Shown: piece by piece, positions 17,146 to 25,406 of the stretch
Numbering within the stretch: position 1 is the stretch's first letter
Layout: the number at the start of each line of letters is the position of its first letter
NCBI GenBank assembly: GCA_937120535.1
Contig: CAKZJX010000060.1
Location: 1 to 64,000 of the forward strand
Direction of reading: 5' to 3'
DNA from: an uncultured Anaerolineae bacterium
GTDB lineage: Bacteria > Chloroflexota > Anaerolineae > Anaerolineales > Villigracilaceae
Length of the DNA stretch: 64,000 bases
The notes under the pieces: model-generated
What the model was told of the DNA's origin: nothing
The model's input: only the letters and a program-made list of their open reading frames with translations
Database searches by the model: none
Translations under genes and position numbers: made by a program

Positions 17146-17619
17146 GAGGAGTGGAGGGTGTTCTATAAATCAGCTAGGATCAAGTAAACCTGCAGTATGG
17201 CGATTTGGCGCTTTGAAGGGATTGTGTGATTCCAGTCCTCCGGAGCGCGAGGACGAGATGGCCTTCCGAGCGTGTGGGGACGCCTGTTGTTGTGGAACAT
17301 CGGGAAGTATATTTCTGGGTGGTGGTTGGTGGGCGTCGAATGCGTCATGGCAAGGACAGAGCGGTATTTTTTAGAACACCCTCAGAGAGGCTTTCGCAGG
17401 TCAGAATCGAGGGGTTATCAAGATATGTATACATTATCGCCAAACACTTACAAATTGTGTAGACAAATTTTGAGATAAATCATGATAAAAGTCACTATAC
17501 GATGTGATTTTTCACCTCTAGTATTTGGGGCTATAGTTGCCCATAATGTCTACAGACTTCCTGGTTTATACTCCATGTGCCGATCGCCTGGAGTGCTTTG
17601 CTGATTTGGAGAGGATACT
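17146..17619. other. Regulatory gap before the hydrogenase operon
   Basis: No gene is seen in these 474 bases. The right half (about 17395-17560) is AT-rich compared with its surroundings and contains a 10-bp palindrome ATGTATACAT (17425-17434), an FNR/CRP-like site (17470-17483) and GTGATTTTTCAC (17504-17515). Possible -10 boxes are TATACG at 17496 and CATAAT at 17542. GGAGAGG is the ribosome site for hdrC. Confidence 0.5.
17470..17483 (+). promoter_or_regulatory. FNR/CRP-type operator candidate
   Basis: TTGAGATAAATCAT matches the FNR consensus TTGAT-N4-ATCAA at 8 of 10 fixed positions. It lies 137 nt before hdrC in the only AT-rich stretch near the operon. Anaerobic activation of a hydrogenase operon by an FNR/CRP-family factor would fit, but spacing to a clear -10 box does not match the standard class I or II positions. 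Confidence 0.4.
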
Positions 17620-18234
17620 ATGGCTCTTGCAACCGACATCAAACCGCCCCCCTCAGCGCCAAAACTCATTGAAGACCTCACCTTTCTCAACGAGGTCGTG
17701 GAACGCACGGCAGGTGTCTCGCGCCTGGAGATGTGCATTCAGTGTGGCACGTGTGGTGGGTCCTGCCCTTCGGCGGCCGATATGGATCACACGCCGCGTA
17801 TGCTGTTCGCTATGATTCGGGCCGGCATGAGACAGGCCGTTCTCATGAGCAATACCCCCTGGATCTGCGTCTCCTGCTATCACTGTGTGGTGCGTTGCCC
17901 TCAGAATGTGCACATCGCCGACGTAATGTATACCCTAAAGAGCATGGCTATCGAAGCCAAACTCTATCGCGATTCGACTGCCCCAGACTTTTCCAAGACC
18001 TTCGTAGATATGGTCGAGGAATATGGGCGCAGCTACGAGTTTGGCCTGGCCACCCGTCATTATTTGAAGCACTTCCCCCTGCGCTTGCCGGGCATGTCAC
18101 CGATGGCGTTGGGCATGCTCACCAAAGAGCGCATGAGCATTCGCCCGAAGCGCATCAAGAACATCAAGCAGCTCAAAGCCATTCTGCAACGGGCGAAGGA
18201 ACTGGATGTTAAGGCCCAGCGGCCAGTCGCCTAA
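17620..18234 (+). CDS. hdrC: Heterodisulfide reductase subunit C-like iron-sulfur protein
   Basis: A 204-residue protein with two [4Fe-4S] motifs, CIQCGTCGGSCP (C39, C42, C45, C49) and CVSCYHCVVRCP (C83, C86, C89, C93), as in HdrC. No transmembrane domain is fused, so this is the soluble type. HdrC relays electrons between HdrA and the catalytic HdrB. It is the first gene of the hydrogenase operon, 27 nt before hdrB. The C-terminal 60 residues are basic and helical (RPKRIKNIKQLK). The organism is a bacterium and presumably lacks coenzymes M and B, so the natural disulfide acceptor is unknown. Confidence 0.92.
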   Translation: MALATDIKPPPSAPKLIEDLTFLNEVVERTAGVSRLEMCIQCGTCGGSCPSAADMDHTPRMLFAMIRAGMRQAVLMSNTPWICVSCYHCVVRCPQNVHIADVMYTLKSMAIEAKLYRDSTAPDFSKTFVDMVEEYGRSYEFGLATRHYLKHFPLRLPGMSPMALGMLTKERMSIRPKRIKNIKQLKAILQRAKELDVKAQRPVA

Positions 18235-18261
18235 CCATCGGCCAGAAAGGATGAGGTTCCT

Positions 18262-19269
18262 ATGACCAAATATCTCTATTATCCAGGCTGCTCGATGGAA
18301 ACCAGCGCTAAGGCCTACGGCTTTTCGCTGGCCAAGATCGCTCCGCTCCTCGGCTTGGATCTCGAAGAGATCGAGGACTGGAATTGCTGCGGCGCTACGG
18401 AATACCTTGGGATCAGCCTTACCCCTGCTTATGCGCTCATCTCGCGCAATCTGGCCCTGGCTGCTCAGCAAGCCAATGGCTCGCGCACGGTGGTTGCACC
18501 CTGCTCGGCTTGCTACTTGAACCTGGCCAAGGCCGACTACTACATGCACGAGCAACCCAAACTGGCCCAAAACGTCAACGAAGCGCTCTCGGCCGGTGGG
18601 CTTTCCTACAAACCGGGCTCGTTGACCATCCGTCACTTACTCGATGTGATCATCTACGACATCGGCCTGGATGTCATCAAGAGCAAGGTCACCCGGCCGC
18701 TCACTGGCCTGCGCGTAGCCCCCTACCTGGGATGCATGGTGCCGCGGCCGGACTACGAAAAGCGCTGGTCGGACCCAGAACATCCGATCGAGCTCGATCT
18801 GTTGCTCAAAGCCCTGGGAGCCGAGGTGATCGACTTTCCGCTCAAGACCCATTGCTGCGGCGGCCACATGACCCAGATCGGCCCCGAAACCGCCTTCGAG
18901 CTGATCCGCCGCCTGATCGCCTCTGCAGCTCAATACCAGGCCGACATCATGGTCACCCTGTGCCCGATGTGTCAAATGAACATCGACGCCTATCAAGGCG
19001 AAGTGAACCATCATTTCGGGACGGTCTATCACATGCCGATCGTCTTCTTTACCCAATTGATCGGTCTGGCCTTTGGCCTGGATGCCAAAGAGCTGGGCTT
19101 TGGCCTAGAGCTGGTGAGCGCGCGCAAGGCGTTGGAAAAGATCGGCATTGAAGCGCCAGAGCCCGCGCCGGCAGCGCCGCGACCGCGCAAGCAAGAAGGC
19201 CTGCCCATGCCCAAACCGCTCCCGAACAAAGCAACCAAGTTGTCTGAGAAAGGCAAGGTGGAGAAATGA
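18262..19269 (+). CDS. hdrB: Heterodisulfide reductase subunit B-like protein
   Basis: A 335-residue protein with two CCG domains. The first has PGCSME, DWNCCGATEY and APCSACYLNL; the second has LGCMVPRP, THCCGGHMTQ and TLCPMCQMNID. Both sets of five cysteines are complete, so both noncubane [4Fe-4S] clusters expected in HdrB can form. This is the site of disulfide or thiol chemistry. About 40 extra C-terminal residues form a Pro/Lys-rich tail (PAPAAPRPRKQEG), which is unusual. Its stop overlaps the hdrA start (ATGA), so expression is coupled. Confidence 0.93.
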   Translation: MTKYLYYPGCSMETSAKAYGFSLAKIAPLLGLDLEEIEDWNCCGATEYLGISLTPAYALISRNLALAAQQANGSRTVVAPCSACYLNLAKADYYMHEQPKLAQNVNEALSAGGLSYKPGSLTIRHLLDVIIYDIGLDVIKSKVTRPLTGLRVAPYLGCMVPRPDYEKRWSDPEHPIELDLLLKALGAEVIDFPLKTHCCGGHMTQIGPETAFELIRRLIASAAQYQADIMVTLCPMCQMNIDAYQGEVNHHFGTVYHMPIVFFTQLIGLAFGLDAKELGFGLELVSARKALEKIGIEAPEPAPAAPRPRKQEGLPMPKPLPNKATKLSEKGKVEK

Positions 19270-21293
19270 CCGGTGGCAACGGACAAAAACCAGTCGAAGA
19301 GAGAATCGGCGTCTACGTCTGCCATTGTGGCTCGAACATCGCCGGCATGGTGGACGTTCAAGAAGTGGCCGAGTGGGCTGCTTCGCGCCTGAAACATCGC
19401 GGGGTGGTCATCGGTCGCGACTACAAGTTCATGTGTTCCAGCTTGGGGCAAGAACTGATCGAGAAAGACATCAAAGAACTCGGACTCACCCGAGTTGTGG
19501 TAGCCGCTTGCTCGCCTCACCTCCACGAAAAGACCTTCCGCACCGCTTGCGAGCGGGCCGGCCTGAACCCCTACCTGTGCGAGCTGGTCTCGATCCGCGA
19601 ACAAGTCTCTTGGGTGCACACCGATCGCGTGGCAGCCACCTCCAAGGCCAAGGCCATCGTTTCAGGAGGGGTGGAACGCGTGATCTATCACGCTCCGCTT
19701 CAACCGCTGCGGGTGCCCATCCACCCCGCAACCTTGGTGGTCGGAGGCGGGATTGCCGGAATCCAAGCTGCGCTTGAGATCGCTAATGCCGGCTATCCAG
19801 TGTACCTGGTCGAGCGCGAGCCATCCATCGGTGGACACATGGCCCAATTCGACAAGACCTTCCCCACCCTTGATTGCGCAGCTTGTATCCTGACCCCACG
19901 CATGGTAGAGGCCGGCACCCATCCCAACATCACCCTGCTCACCTGGAGCAACGTCGAAAAAGTAGAAGGATACGTCGGCAACTTCACCGTCACCATCCGC
20001 AAGAAAGCCCGCAAGGTCAACACCGATCTGTGCACCGGGTGTGGCATTTGCCAAGAAAAATGCCCTAAGAAGGTGATTGACGAGGTGTACGAGGCCGGGT
20101 TGGGGTATCGCAAGGCCATCTACACTCCATTTGCCCAAGCGGTACCCAAGTATCCGGTGATCGACGTAGAGAACTGCATCTACTTCGAAAAGGGCACCTG
20201 CAAGGCCTGCGAGAAGTTCTGCCCCACCAACGCCATTGATTTCAAGCAAGAAGACGAACTCTTGACCGTGCAGGTGGGCAACATCATCTTAGCAACCGGC
20301 TACGACATCTTCGATGCCCGCAAGATCAGCAATTACGGATACGGCCGGTTGGCAAACGTCTTCACTTCGCTAGAGATGGAGCGCATGTGCAACGCCGCCG
20401 GCCCGACCAATGGACAGATCGTCCTGCGAGACGGCAAGACCGTTCCCAAGGCGGTGGGCATCATCCACTGCGTGGGTTCACGCGATCGCAACTACAACAA
20501 CTACTGCTCGGTCATCTGCTGCATGCAGAGCCTGAAATTTGCTCACCTGGTCCATGAACGAACCGGCGCCGTGGTGTACAACTTCTACATTGACATGCGC
20601 ACGCCGTTCAAAGACTATGACGAATTTTATCAACGCATATTGGAGGAAGGCACTCTCTTCGTGCGCGGCAAAGTGGCCGAGGTCACTGATGCTGCCCGCC
20701 TGCCGGGCGAGGAAGGCAAGCTGATCATCCAAGCGGAAGACACGTTGGCCGGCAAGCAGCGCCGCATTCCAGTGGACATGGTCATCCTCTCGGTAGGCTT
20801 AGAGCCGCGCCGCGACGCCAAAGAGGTGGCCAAACTGTTCGGCATTTCCTGCTCGGCCAACGGCTGGTTCACCGAGCGACATCCTAAGCTCGATCCAGTT
20901 GCCACGATGACCGAGGGCATTTTCATCGCCGGCTGCGCCCAAGGCCCCAAAGATATCCCGGCCAGTGTAGCCCAAGGAGCGGCCGCTGCGGCGCGTGTGC
21001 TCGGCAAGATCCAGCAGCGTGAGATCGAACTCGAACCGGTGCGCGCCAGCGTCAATCAGGCCCAATGCTCAGGTTGTCGCATCTGCAATGGCTTGTGCCC
21101 GTTCAACGCTATCGCCTTCCACGAAGATCGGATGGTTTCCGAGATCAACCCGGCTCTGTGCCAGGGATGCGGCACCTGCGTGGCCGCTTGTCCGGCCGGC
21201 GCTATCAGCGGCACAGGCTTCAGCAACGAACAGATCCTGGCCCAGATTGACGGTCTGCTGTTGCTGAACATTGGCGAGGAGGCAATTGCCTAA
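19266..21293 (+). CDS. hdrA: Heterodisulfide reductase subunit A-like flavoprotein
   Basis: A 675-residue full-length HdrA. The N-terminal domain (GVYVCHCGSNIAG ... CSSLGQ ... ACSPHLHEKTF) carries the HdrA-type cluster cysteines. Then come an FAD Rossmann motif VVGGGIAGIQAALEIA (about 158-173) and LDCAACILTPRM. The ferredoxin motif CTGCGICQEKCP and a partner CKACEKFCP follow. The second half of the flavin fold contains ATGYD and FIAGCAQGPKDIP, and the C-terminus has two [4Fe-4S] motifs, CSGCRICNGLCP and CQGCGTCVAACP. In methanogens HdrA is the flavin centre where electrons from hydrogenase are bifurcated to ferredoxin and the disulfide. All cluster motifs expected of a functional subunit are present. 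Confidence 0.95.
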   Translation: MTGGNGQKPVEERIGVYVCHCGSNIAGMVDVQEVAEWAASRLKHRGVVIGRDYKFMCSSLGQELIEKDIKELGLTRVVVAACSPHLHEKTFRTACERAGLNPYLCELVSIREQVSWVHTDRVAATSKAKAIVSGGVERVIYHAPLQPLRVPIHPATLVVGGGIAGIQAALEIANAGYPVYLVEREPSIGGHMAQFDKTFPTLDCAACILTPRMVEAGTHPNITLLTWSNVEKVEGYVGNFTVTIRKKARKVNTDLCTGCGICQEKCPKKVIDEVYEAGLGYRKAIYTPFAQAVPKYPVIDVENCIYFEKGTCKACEKFCPTNAIDFKQEDELLTVQVGNIILATGYDIFDARKISNYGYGRLANVFTSLEMERMCNAAGPTNGQIVLRDGKTVPKAVGIIHCVGSRDRNYNNYCSVICCMQSLKFAHLVHERTGAVVYNFYIDMRTPFKDYDEFYQRILEEGTLFVRGKVAEVTDAARLPGEEGKLIIQAEDTLAGKQRRIPVDMVILSVGLEPRRDAKEVAKLFGISCSANGWFTERHPKLDPVATMTEGIFIAGCAQGPKDIPASVAQGAAAAARVLGKIQQREIELEPVRASVNQAQCSGCRICNGLCPFNAIAFHEDRMVSEINPALCQGCGTCVAACPAGAISGTGFSNEQILAQIDGLLLLNIGEEAIA

Positions 21294-21315
21294 GCAGTCC
21301 GCGAGGAGAATTCCT

Positions 21316-21777
21316 ATGACCAACGAAACGTTTGAACCCATCATCATTGGCTTCACCTGCAACTGGTGTTCCTATCGTGCGGCGGACCTGGCCGGCACAT
21401 CTCGCTTGAAATATCCCCCCAACATCCGCCTGATCCGCTTGATGTGCAGCGGACGCCTGGACCCCACCTTCGTCTTCAAAGCCTTGGCTAACGGCGCCGA
21501 TGGCGTGCTGATCACGGGTTGTCATCCTGGGGAATGCCACTACCTAGAGCAGAACTACAAAGCCTTGCGGCGCTTTCACCTGATGCGACGCACGCTGAAG
21601 GGGCTAGGCATCGAACCCGAACGTATCAAACTGGTGTGGGCCTCGGCTGCCGAAGGCGTCAAATTCGCTGCCGAAGCGGCCGCTTTCGTGGAAGAGATCT
21701 GTGCCCTGGGACCCTTGCAATGGGGCAAACCCAGAGAAGAACCATCCCATAGAGAGATCGAGGAGGTGCCGGCATGA
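21316..21777 (+). CDS. mvhD: MvhD-like iron-sulfur subunit (hydrogenase-Hdr linker)
   Basis: A 153-residue MvhD/VhuD-family protein with cysteines in FTCNWCSYRAADLAG, LMCSGR and ITGCHPGECHYLEQN, the [2Fe-2S] ligands of the family. MvhD passes electrons from the [NiFe] hydrogenase to HdrA. GAGGAG 9-10 nt upstream supports ATG 21316; an earlier in-frame start at 21271 would overlap hdrA. Its 3' end overlaps the small-subunit gene by 4 nt. Confidence 0.92.
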   Translation: MTNETFEPIIIGFTCNWCSYRAADLAGTSRLKYPPNIRLIRLMCSGRLDPTFVFKALANGADGVLITGCHPGECHYLEQNYKALRRFHLMRRTLKGLGIEPERIKLVWASAAEGVKFAAEAAAFVEEICALGPLQWGKPREEPSHREIEEVPA

Positions 21778-22775
21778 GTGAGAAACCCAAATTTGCCATG
21801 TACTGGGCGGCCTCCTGCGGCGGCTGTGAGATTGCCGTCCTGAACATCGATGAAAAAATCCTCGACGTAGATGCCAATTTTGAAGTCGTCTTCTGGCCGG
21901 TGGCCATGGATGCCAAGTACAAAGACTTGGAGGCCATGGAAGACGGCTCGATCCTGCTCACCTTATTCAACGGCGGCATCCGCAACGACGAGAACGAATA
22001 CCTGGCCAAGCTTCTGCGCCGCAAATCCAAGATCCTGGTGGCCTTTGGTTCCTGCGCTTGCGAAGGATGCGTCCCAGGCCTGGCCAACCTGAGCCCGGCC
22101 GAGGAGATCATCACCACGGCCTTCCACACCGTCTCCACCGACAACCCGAACGGCGTTCACCCGCAACCGACCTACAAAGCCCCGGAAGGGGAGCTCCACA
22201 TCCCACGCCTCCTCCCGGTGCTCAAGACACTCGACCAGGTGGTGGAGGTAGATTACTACATGCCGGGCTGCCCGCCCGAGAGTCACCAGATCGCCGCTGT
22301 GATCGACCTGGTGATCCAGGTTTTGCAAGGCAAGGCCGAACTTCCTCCTAAAGGGACCGTGATCGGCGCTGGCATTTCCACCGTGTGCGATGAATGCCCG
22401 CGCAAGCGCAACGTCAAGACCATCAAATCCTTCACCCGCATCTTCGGCCAGCCACTCGATCCTGAGCTGTGCCTACTGGAGCAGGGCATCCCCTGCAACG
22501 GCATCGCTACCCGCAGCGGCTGCGGCGCCCGCTGTCCATCGGCGGGAGCGCAATGCATCGGCTGCTATGGGCCGGCCGAGGGTGTCCTCGACTACGGCGC
22601 CCGTCTGATCACCGCCTATGCCTCGGTGGTCGATGCCAATGAACCGGACGAGATCGAGCGCATCCTGGATGGCATTCCCGATCTGGTTGGCCAGTTTTAC
22701 CGGTTCAACCTGGCCGGTTCTCTGCTGAAAGCCGGCCAGACGGCCTGGAAACCCAACGGCGGCAACGGCAGATAG
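21774..22775 (+). CDS. mvhG: [NiFe] hydrogenase small subunit (MvhG-like, group 3c)
   Basis: A 333-residue small subunit without a Tat signal, so cytoplasmic as in group 3 enzymes. The proximal cluster motif CGGCE is at C15/C18. Further ligands are FGSCACEGCVPG, MPGCPPE, and the C-terminal ferredoxin-like block CDECPRKRN, GIPCNGIATRSGCGARCPSAGAQCIGCYGP. Three clusters carry electrons from the Ni-Fe site to MvhD. Overlap with mvhD (ATGA) and a 10-nt gap to mvhA indicate one transcript. Confidence 0.92.
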   Translation: MSEKPKFAMYWAASCGGCEIAVLNIDEKILDVDANFEVVFWPVAMDAKYKDLEAMEDGSILLTLFNGGIRNDENEYLAKLLRRKSKILVAFGSCACEGCVPGLANLSPAEEIITTAFHTVSTDNPNGVHPQPTYKAPEGELHIPRLLPVLKTLDQVVEVDYYMPGCPPESHQIAAVIDLVIQVLQGKAELPPKGTVIGAGISTVCDECPRKRNVKTIKSFTRIFGQPLDPELCLLEQGIPCNGIATRSGCGARCPSAGAQCIGCYGPAEGVLDYGARLITAYASVVDANEPDEIERILDGIPDLVGQFYRFNLAGSLLKAGQTAWKPNGGNGR

Positions 22776-22785
22776 GAGGTACCTC

Positions 22786-24249
22786 ATGACCCAACGCATT
22801 ACCATTGACCCGATCACTCGCCTCGAAGGCCACGGCAAGATCGAGATCTTCCTCAACGAAGAAGGGGAAGTCGCCAACACCTACTTCCAGATCCCCGAAT
22901 TGCGCGGCTTCGAGCGCTTCTGCGTGGGCCGGCCCATCGAAGAAATGCCTCTACTCACCAATCGCATCTGTGGCGTGTGTCCCGAAGCCCATCACATGGC
23001 CGCTGCCAAAGCCGCCGATGCCGTCTACCACGTTGACCCGCCGCGCACCGCCAAGATGCTGCGCGAACTGCTTTACTCAGCGTTCTACGTCACCGATCAC
23101 ACCACCCACTTCTATGCCTTGGCCGGCCCTGACTTCGTCATGGGTCCCGACGCTCCGGTGGCCGAGCGCAACATCCTGGGCGTGATCCACAAGGTGGGTC
23201 TGGAGATCGGCAGCAAGGTGATCCGAGCCCGCAAATATGGCCATACTGTGGTCGAGATCATCGGCGGGCGCAAAGTTCACCCCTGCACTTCCATCCCAGG
23301 CGGCCTGACCAAAGGCATCACCGAAGAGCAGCGCCTCGAGATCCTCGAGATGGGAAAGTGGGCTGTCGAGTTCGCCCAATTCTCGCTCAAACTGTTCAGC
23401 GACATCGTGCTGAGCAACAAGGCCTACGTTGACCTCATCCTGGGCGACATCTACACCCACCGCACCTACTACATCGGCACCGTAGACGAAAACAACCGCG
23501 TCAACTTCTACGACGGCAAAGTGTCGGTCGTAGACCCCCAGGGGAACCGCATCGGCAAATACGCTCCGCACGAATACACCGAGTGGATCGCCGAACACGT
23601 CGAGCCGTGGACCTACCTGAAATTCCCCTATCTCAAGAAAGTGGGATGGAAGGGCTTCGTGGACGGCAAAGACTCGGGCGTCTACTGCGCCACGCCGCTC
23701 TCCCGCCTGAACGCTGCCGATGGCATGGCCACGCCGCGTGCCCAAGAAGAATACGAGCGGTTCTACGCCACCCTGGGCGGCAAACCCGTCCATCAGCGTT
23801 TGGCCACCCACTGGGCGCGTCTGATCGAACTCCTCTACGCCGCCGAGCGCTGGGTGGAATTGGCTTCCGACCCCGAAGTGGCTGGTCCCAACTTTCACAC
23901 CGTGCCTACCGAAATGCCCACCGAAGGCGTAGGGATCGTCGAAGCCCCGCGCGGCACCCTCACCCATCACTACCGGACCGATGAACGAGGCATCGTGACC
24001 AAAGCCAACCTGATCGTCGGCACCACCAACAACTACGCCCCGATCAGCATGTCTATCAACAAGGCGGCCCGCACCCTGATCAAGAAAGGCCAACAGATCA
24101 CCGAGCCCATCCTGAACATGATCGAAATGGCCTTCCGGCCCTACGATCCCTGTTTTGGCTGCGCAACCCACACCCTGCCCGGCCAGATGCCGCTCGAGGT
24201 GACCATCCGCAACGCCCAGGGCGAAGTCGTCCAAGTCCTAAAACGCTGA
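22786..24249 (+). CDS. mvhA: [NiFe] hydrogenase large subunit (MvhA-like, group 3c)
   Basis: A 487-residue catalytic subunit. The Ni ligands are the L1 motif RICGVCPEAH (C62, C65) and the L2 motif DPCFGCATH (C456, C459). A 25-residue C-terminal extension follows H462. In this family that extension is cut off by a maturation protease after Ni insertion, and a protease gene lies 78 nt downstream. It has both cysteine pairs intact, so activity is expected. GGAGGT 6-7 nt upstream of the ATG is a strong ribosome site. Function: H2 oxidation feeding the Hdr module through MvhG and MvhD; the direction in vivo is an inference. Confidence 0.95.
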   Translation: MTQRITIDPITRLEGHGKIEIFLNEEGEVANTYFQIPELRGFERFCVGRPIEEMPLLTNRICGVCPEAHHMAAAKAADAVYHVDPPRTAKMLRELLYSAFYVTDHTTHFYALAGPDFVMGPDAPVAERNILGVIHKVGLEIGSKVIRARKYGHTVVEIIGGRKVHPCTSIPGGLTKGITEEQRLEILEMGKWAVEFAQFSLKLFSDIVLSNKAYVDLILGDIYTHRTYYIGTVDENNRVNFYDGKVSVVDPQGNRIGKYAPHEYTEWIAEHVEPWTYLKFPYLKKVGWKGFVDGKDSGVYCATPLSRLNAADGMATPRAQEEYERFYATLGGKPVHQRLATHWARLIELLYAAERWVELASDPEVAGPNFHTVPTEMPTEGVGIVEAPRGTLTHHYRTDERGIVTKANLIVGTTNNYAPISMSINKAARTLIKKGQQITEPILNMIEMAFRPYDPCFGCATHTLPGQMPLEVTIRNAQGEVVQVLKR

Positions 24250-24263
24250 TATCTCTCTGCACG

Positions 24264-24311
24264 GTCGGGCATCGGAGGCCACGCGGCATATAAGGGCCTC
24301 CGGTGCCCGAC
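24264..24311 (+). other. Intercistronic hairpin between mvhA and the maturation protease gene
   Basis: 17-bp stem (24264-24280 with 24295-24311, one G-U pair) and a 14-nt loop, with no T run after it. This placement would let the structural genes be more abundant than the protease by protecting the upstream mRNA 3' end or partly terminating. Confidence 0.65.
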
Positions 24312-24327
24312 ATGGAGCGATCCACCC

Positions 24328-24876
24328 ATGCGAACGATTGTCATTGGTCTAGGCAATCCCATCCTGGGCGACGATGGGGTAGGCTGGAAAGTAGCTCAAG
24401 CGGTGCTGCAGCGAAACGAGACCGAGAGTCGCTTCTCGTTGCTGCAACCGGCCGGCTGCAAAGAGATGCATCACCCATGCCCGGTGGAAGTGGAATGTGT
24501 TTCGCTGGGTGGCCTAAGCTTGATGGAACGTTTGATCGGCTACGATCGGGCCATCCTAATCGACGCCATGCAAACTGGACAACGGCCGGTAGGAACGGTC
24601 CATGTCTGTACCCTAGAGGACCTGCCCAACCCCTCGGCCGGCCATTCCACCTCGGCCCACGACACTTCGCTGATGACCGCCCTGGAAATCGGCCGGCGGA
24701 TGGGCTTGCACCTGCCCTCCCAGATCGACGTCGTAGCCATCGAAGCCGAACAGGTCTACAATTTTTCAGAAGACCTCTCGCCGCCGGTAGCAGCCGCCAT
24801 CCCTCAGGCCTGCCAAGCGGTTCTCAACCTGCTCAAATCCATTTACGATCCGCTCGAACACAAGGAGTCGGCATGA
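24328..24876 (+). CDS. [NiFe] hydrogenase maturation protease
   Basis: A 182-residue HyaD/HycI-family endopeptidase. The metal-sensing residues are visible in GLGNPILGDDGVG (N-terminal Glu/Asp position), AILIDAMQTG (central Asp) and SAHDTS (His-Asp). It removes the C-terminal extension of the large subunit once Ni is in place, most likely MvhA encoded just upstream. Length is in the family range. Its stop overlaps the start of the next gene (ATGA). Confidence 0.92.
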   Translation: MRTIVIGLGNPILGDDGVGWKVAQAVLQRNETESRFSLLQPAGCKEMHHPCPVEVECVSLGGLSLMERLIGYDRAILIDAMQTGQRPVGTVHVCTLEDLPNPSAGHSTSAHDTSLMTALEIGRRMGLHLPSQIDVVAIEAEQVYNFSEDLSPPVAAAIPQACQAVLNLLKSIYDPLEHKESA

Positions 24877-25340
24877 TCTCCCCCGAACTGCTTCGTCGTT
24901 TCCTCTTTTTCAGCTTCCTCGACGATGCTCAATTGAAAGCTGTGGCTATGATCGCCGACGAGATAAGCTACGACAAGGGTGCCGTCATCATTGAGGTCGG
25001 CCAGCCGGCTGACGCTCTTTTTGTGCTGATCGAAGGCGACGTTTCCTACTATCTCGTGGCGACCTCCGAACACGATCCCTACTACAAGAAAGAATATTTC
25101 ATCTCCAAGATCAACCCGGGCGAGGTGTTTGGCGCCTCGGCCATGATTGAACCGTACGTCTACACTGCTACCCTACAAGCCGACAAACCCTCCAAGGCGA
25201 TCAAGATCAATGCGCCGGCTCTGCGCGCTCTATGCGAGTTGGATCTAAAACTCTCTTGTGGCCTACACCGAGCAATCGCCCAGGTGATGATGGAGCGACT
25301 GCAACAAACCCGCATCCAACTCGTCGCCGCAAAACCCTGA
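24873..25340 (+). CDS. Stand-alone cyclic-nucleotide-binding-domain protein
   Basis: A 155-residue protein made almost only of a CRP-type double-psi beta-barrel: GAVIIEVGQPADALFVLIEGDVSYYL, then INPGEVFGASAMIEP and YTATLQADKPSKAIKI. There is no room for an HTH DNA-binding domain, so it is not a CRP/FNR transcription factor by itself. The phosphate-binding arginine of true cAMP receptors is not obvious. It is translationally coupled to the hydrogenase protease (4-bp overlap), so it probably modulates hydrogenase or Hdr activity or assembly by protein contact. Possible ligands are a nucleotide or none. Confidence 0.85.
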   Translation: MISPELLRRFLFFSFLDDAQLKAVAMIADEISYDKGAVIIEVGQPADALFVLIEGDVSYYLVATSEHDPYYKKEYFISKINPGEVFGASAMIEPYVYTATLQADKPSKAIKINAPALRALCELDLKLSCGLHRAIAQVMMERLQQTRIQLVAAKP

Positions 25341-25367
25341 TATTCATTTGGCCTCCCCCCTCTCCCT

Positions 25368-25394
25368 CCGGCCCGATCTGGGCCGGGATTGTTT
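25368..25394 (+). terminator. Terminator of the hydrogenase operon
   Basis: CCGGCCC (25368-25374) pairs with GGGCCGG (25380-25386), with a 5-nt loop, followed by GATTGTTTT. Its T run merges with the -10 box of the next gene. Confidence 0.7.
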
Positions 25395-25400
25395 TATAAT
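25395..25400 (+). promoter_or_regulatory. -10 box of a probable leaderless promoter (MFS gene)
   Basis: TATAAT with 6 nt to the GTG at 25407. It overlaps the tail of the preceding terminator and has no Shine-Dalgarno. Confidence 0.65.
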
Positions 25401-25406
25401 GACCCC

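Noticed and set aside
23077-24234. 385-codon minus-strand frame opposite mvhA
   Set aside because: Antisense to a well-supported hydrogenase large subunit; no recognisable fold.
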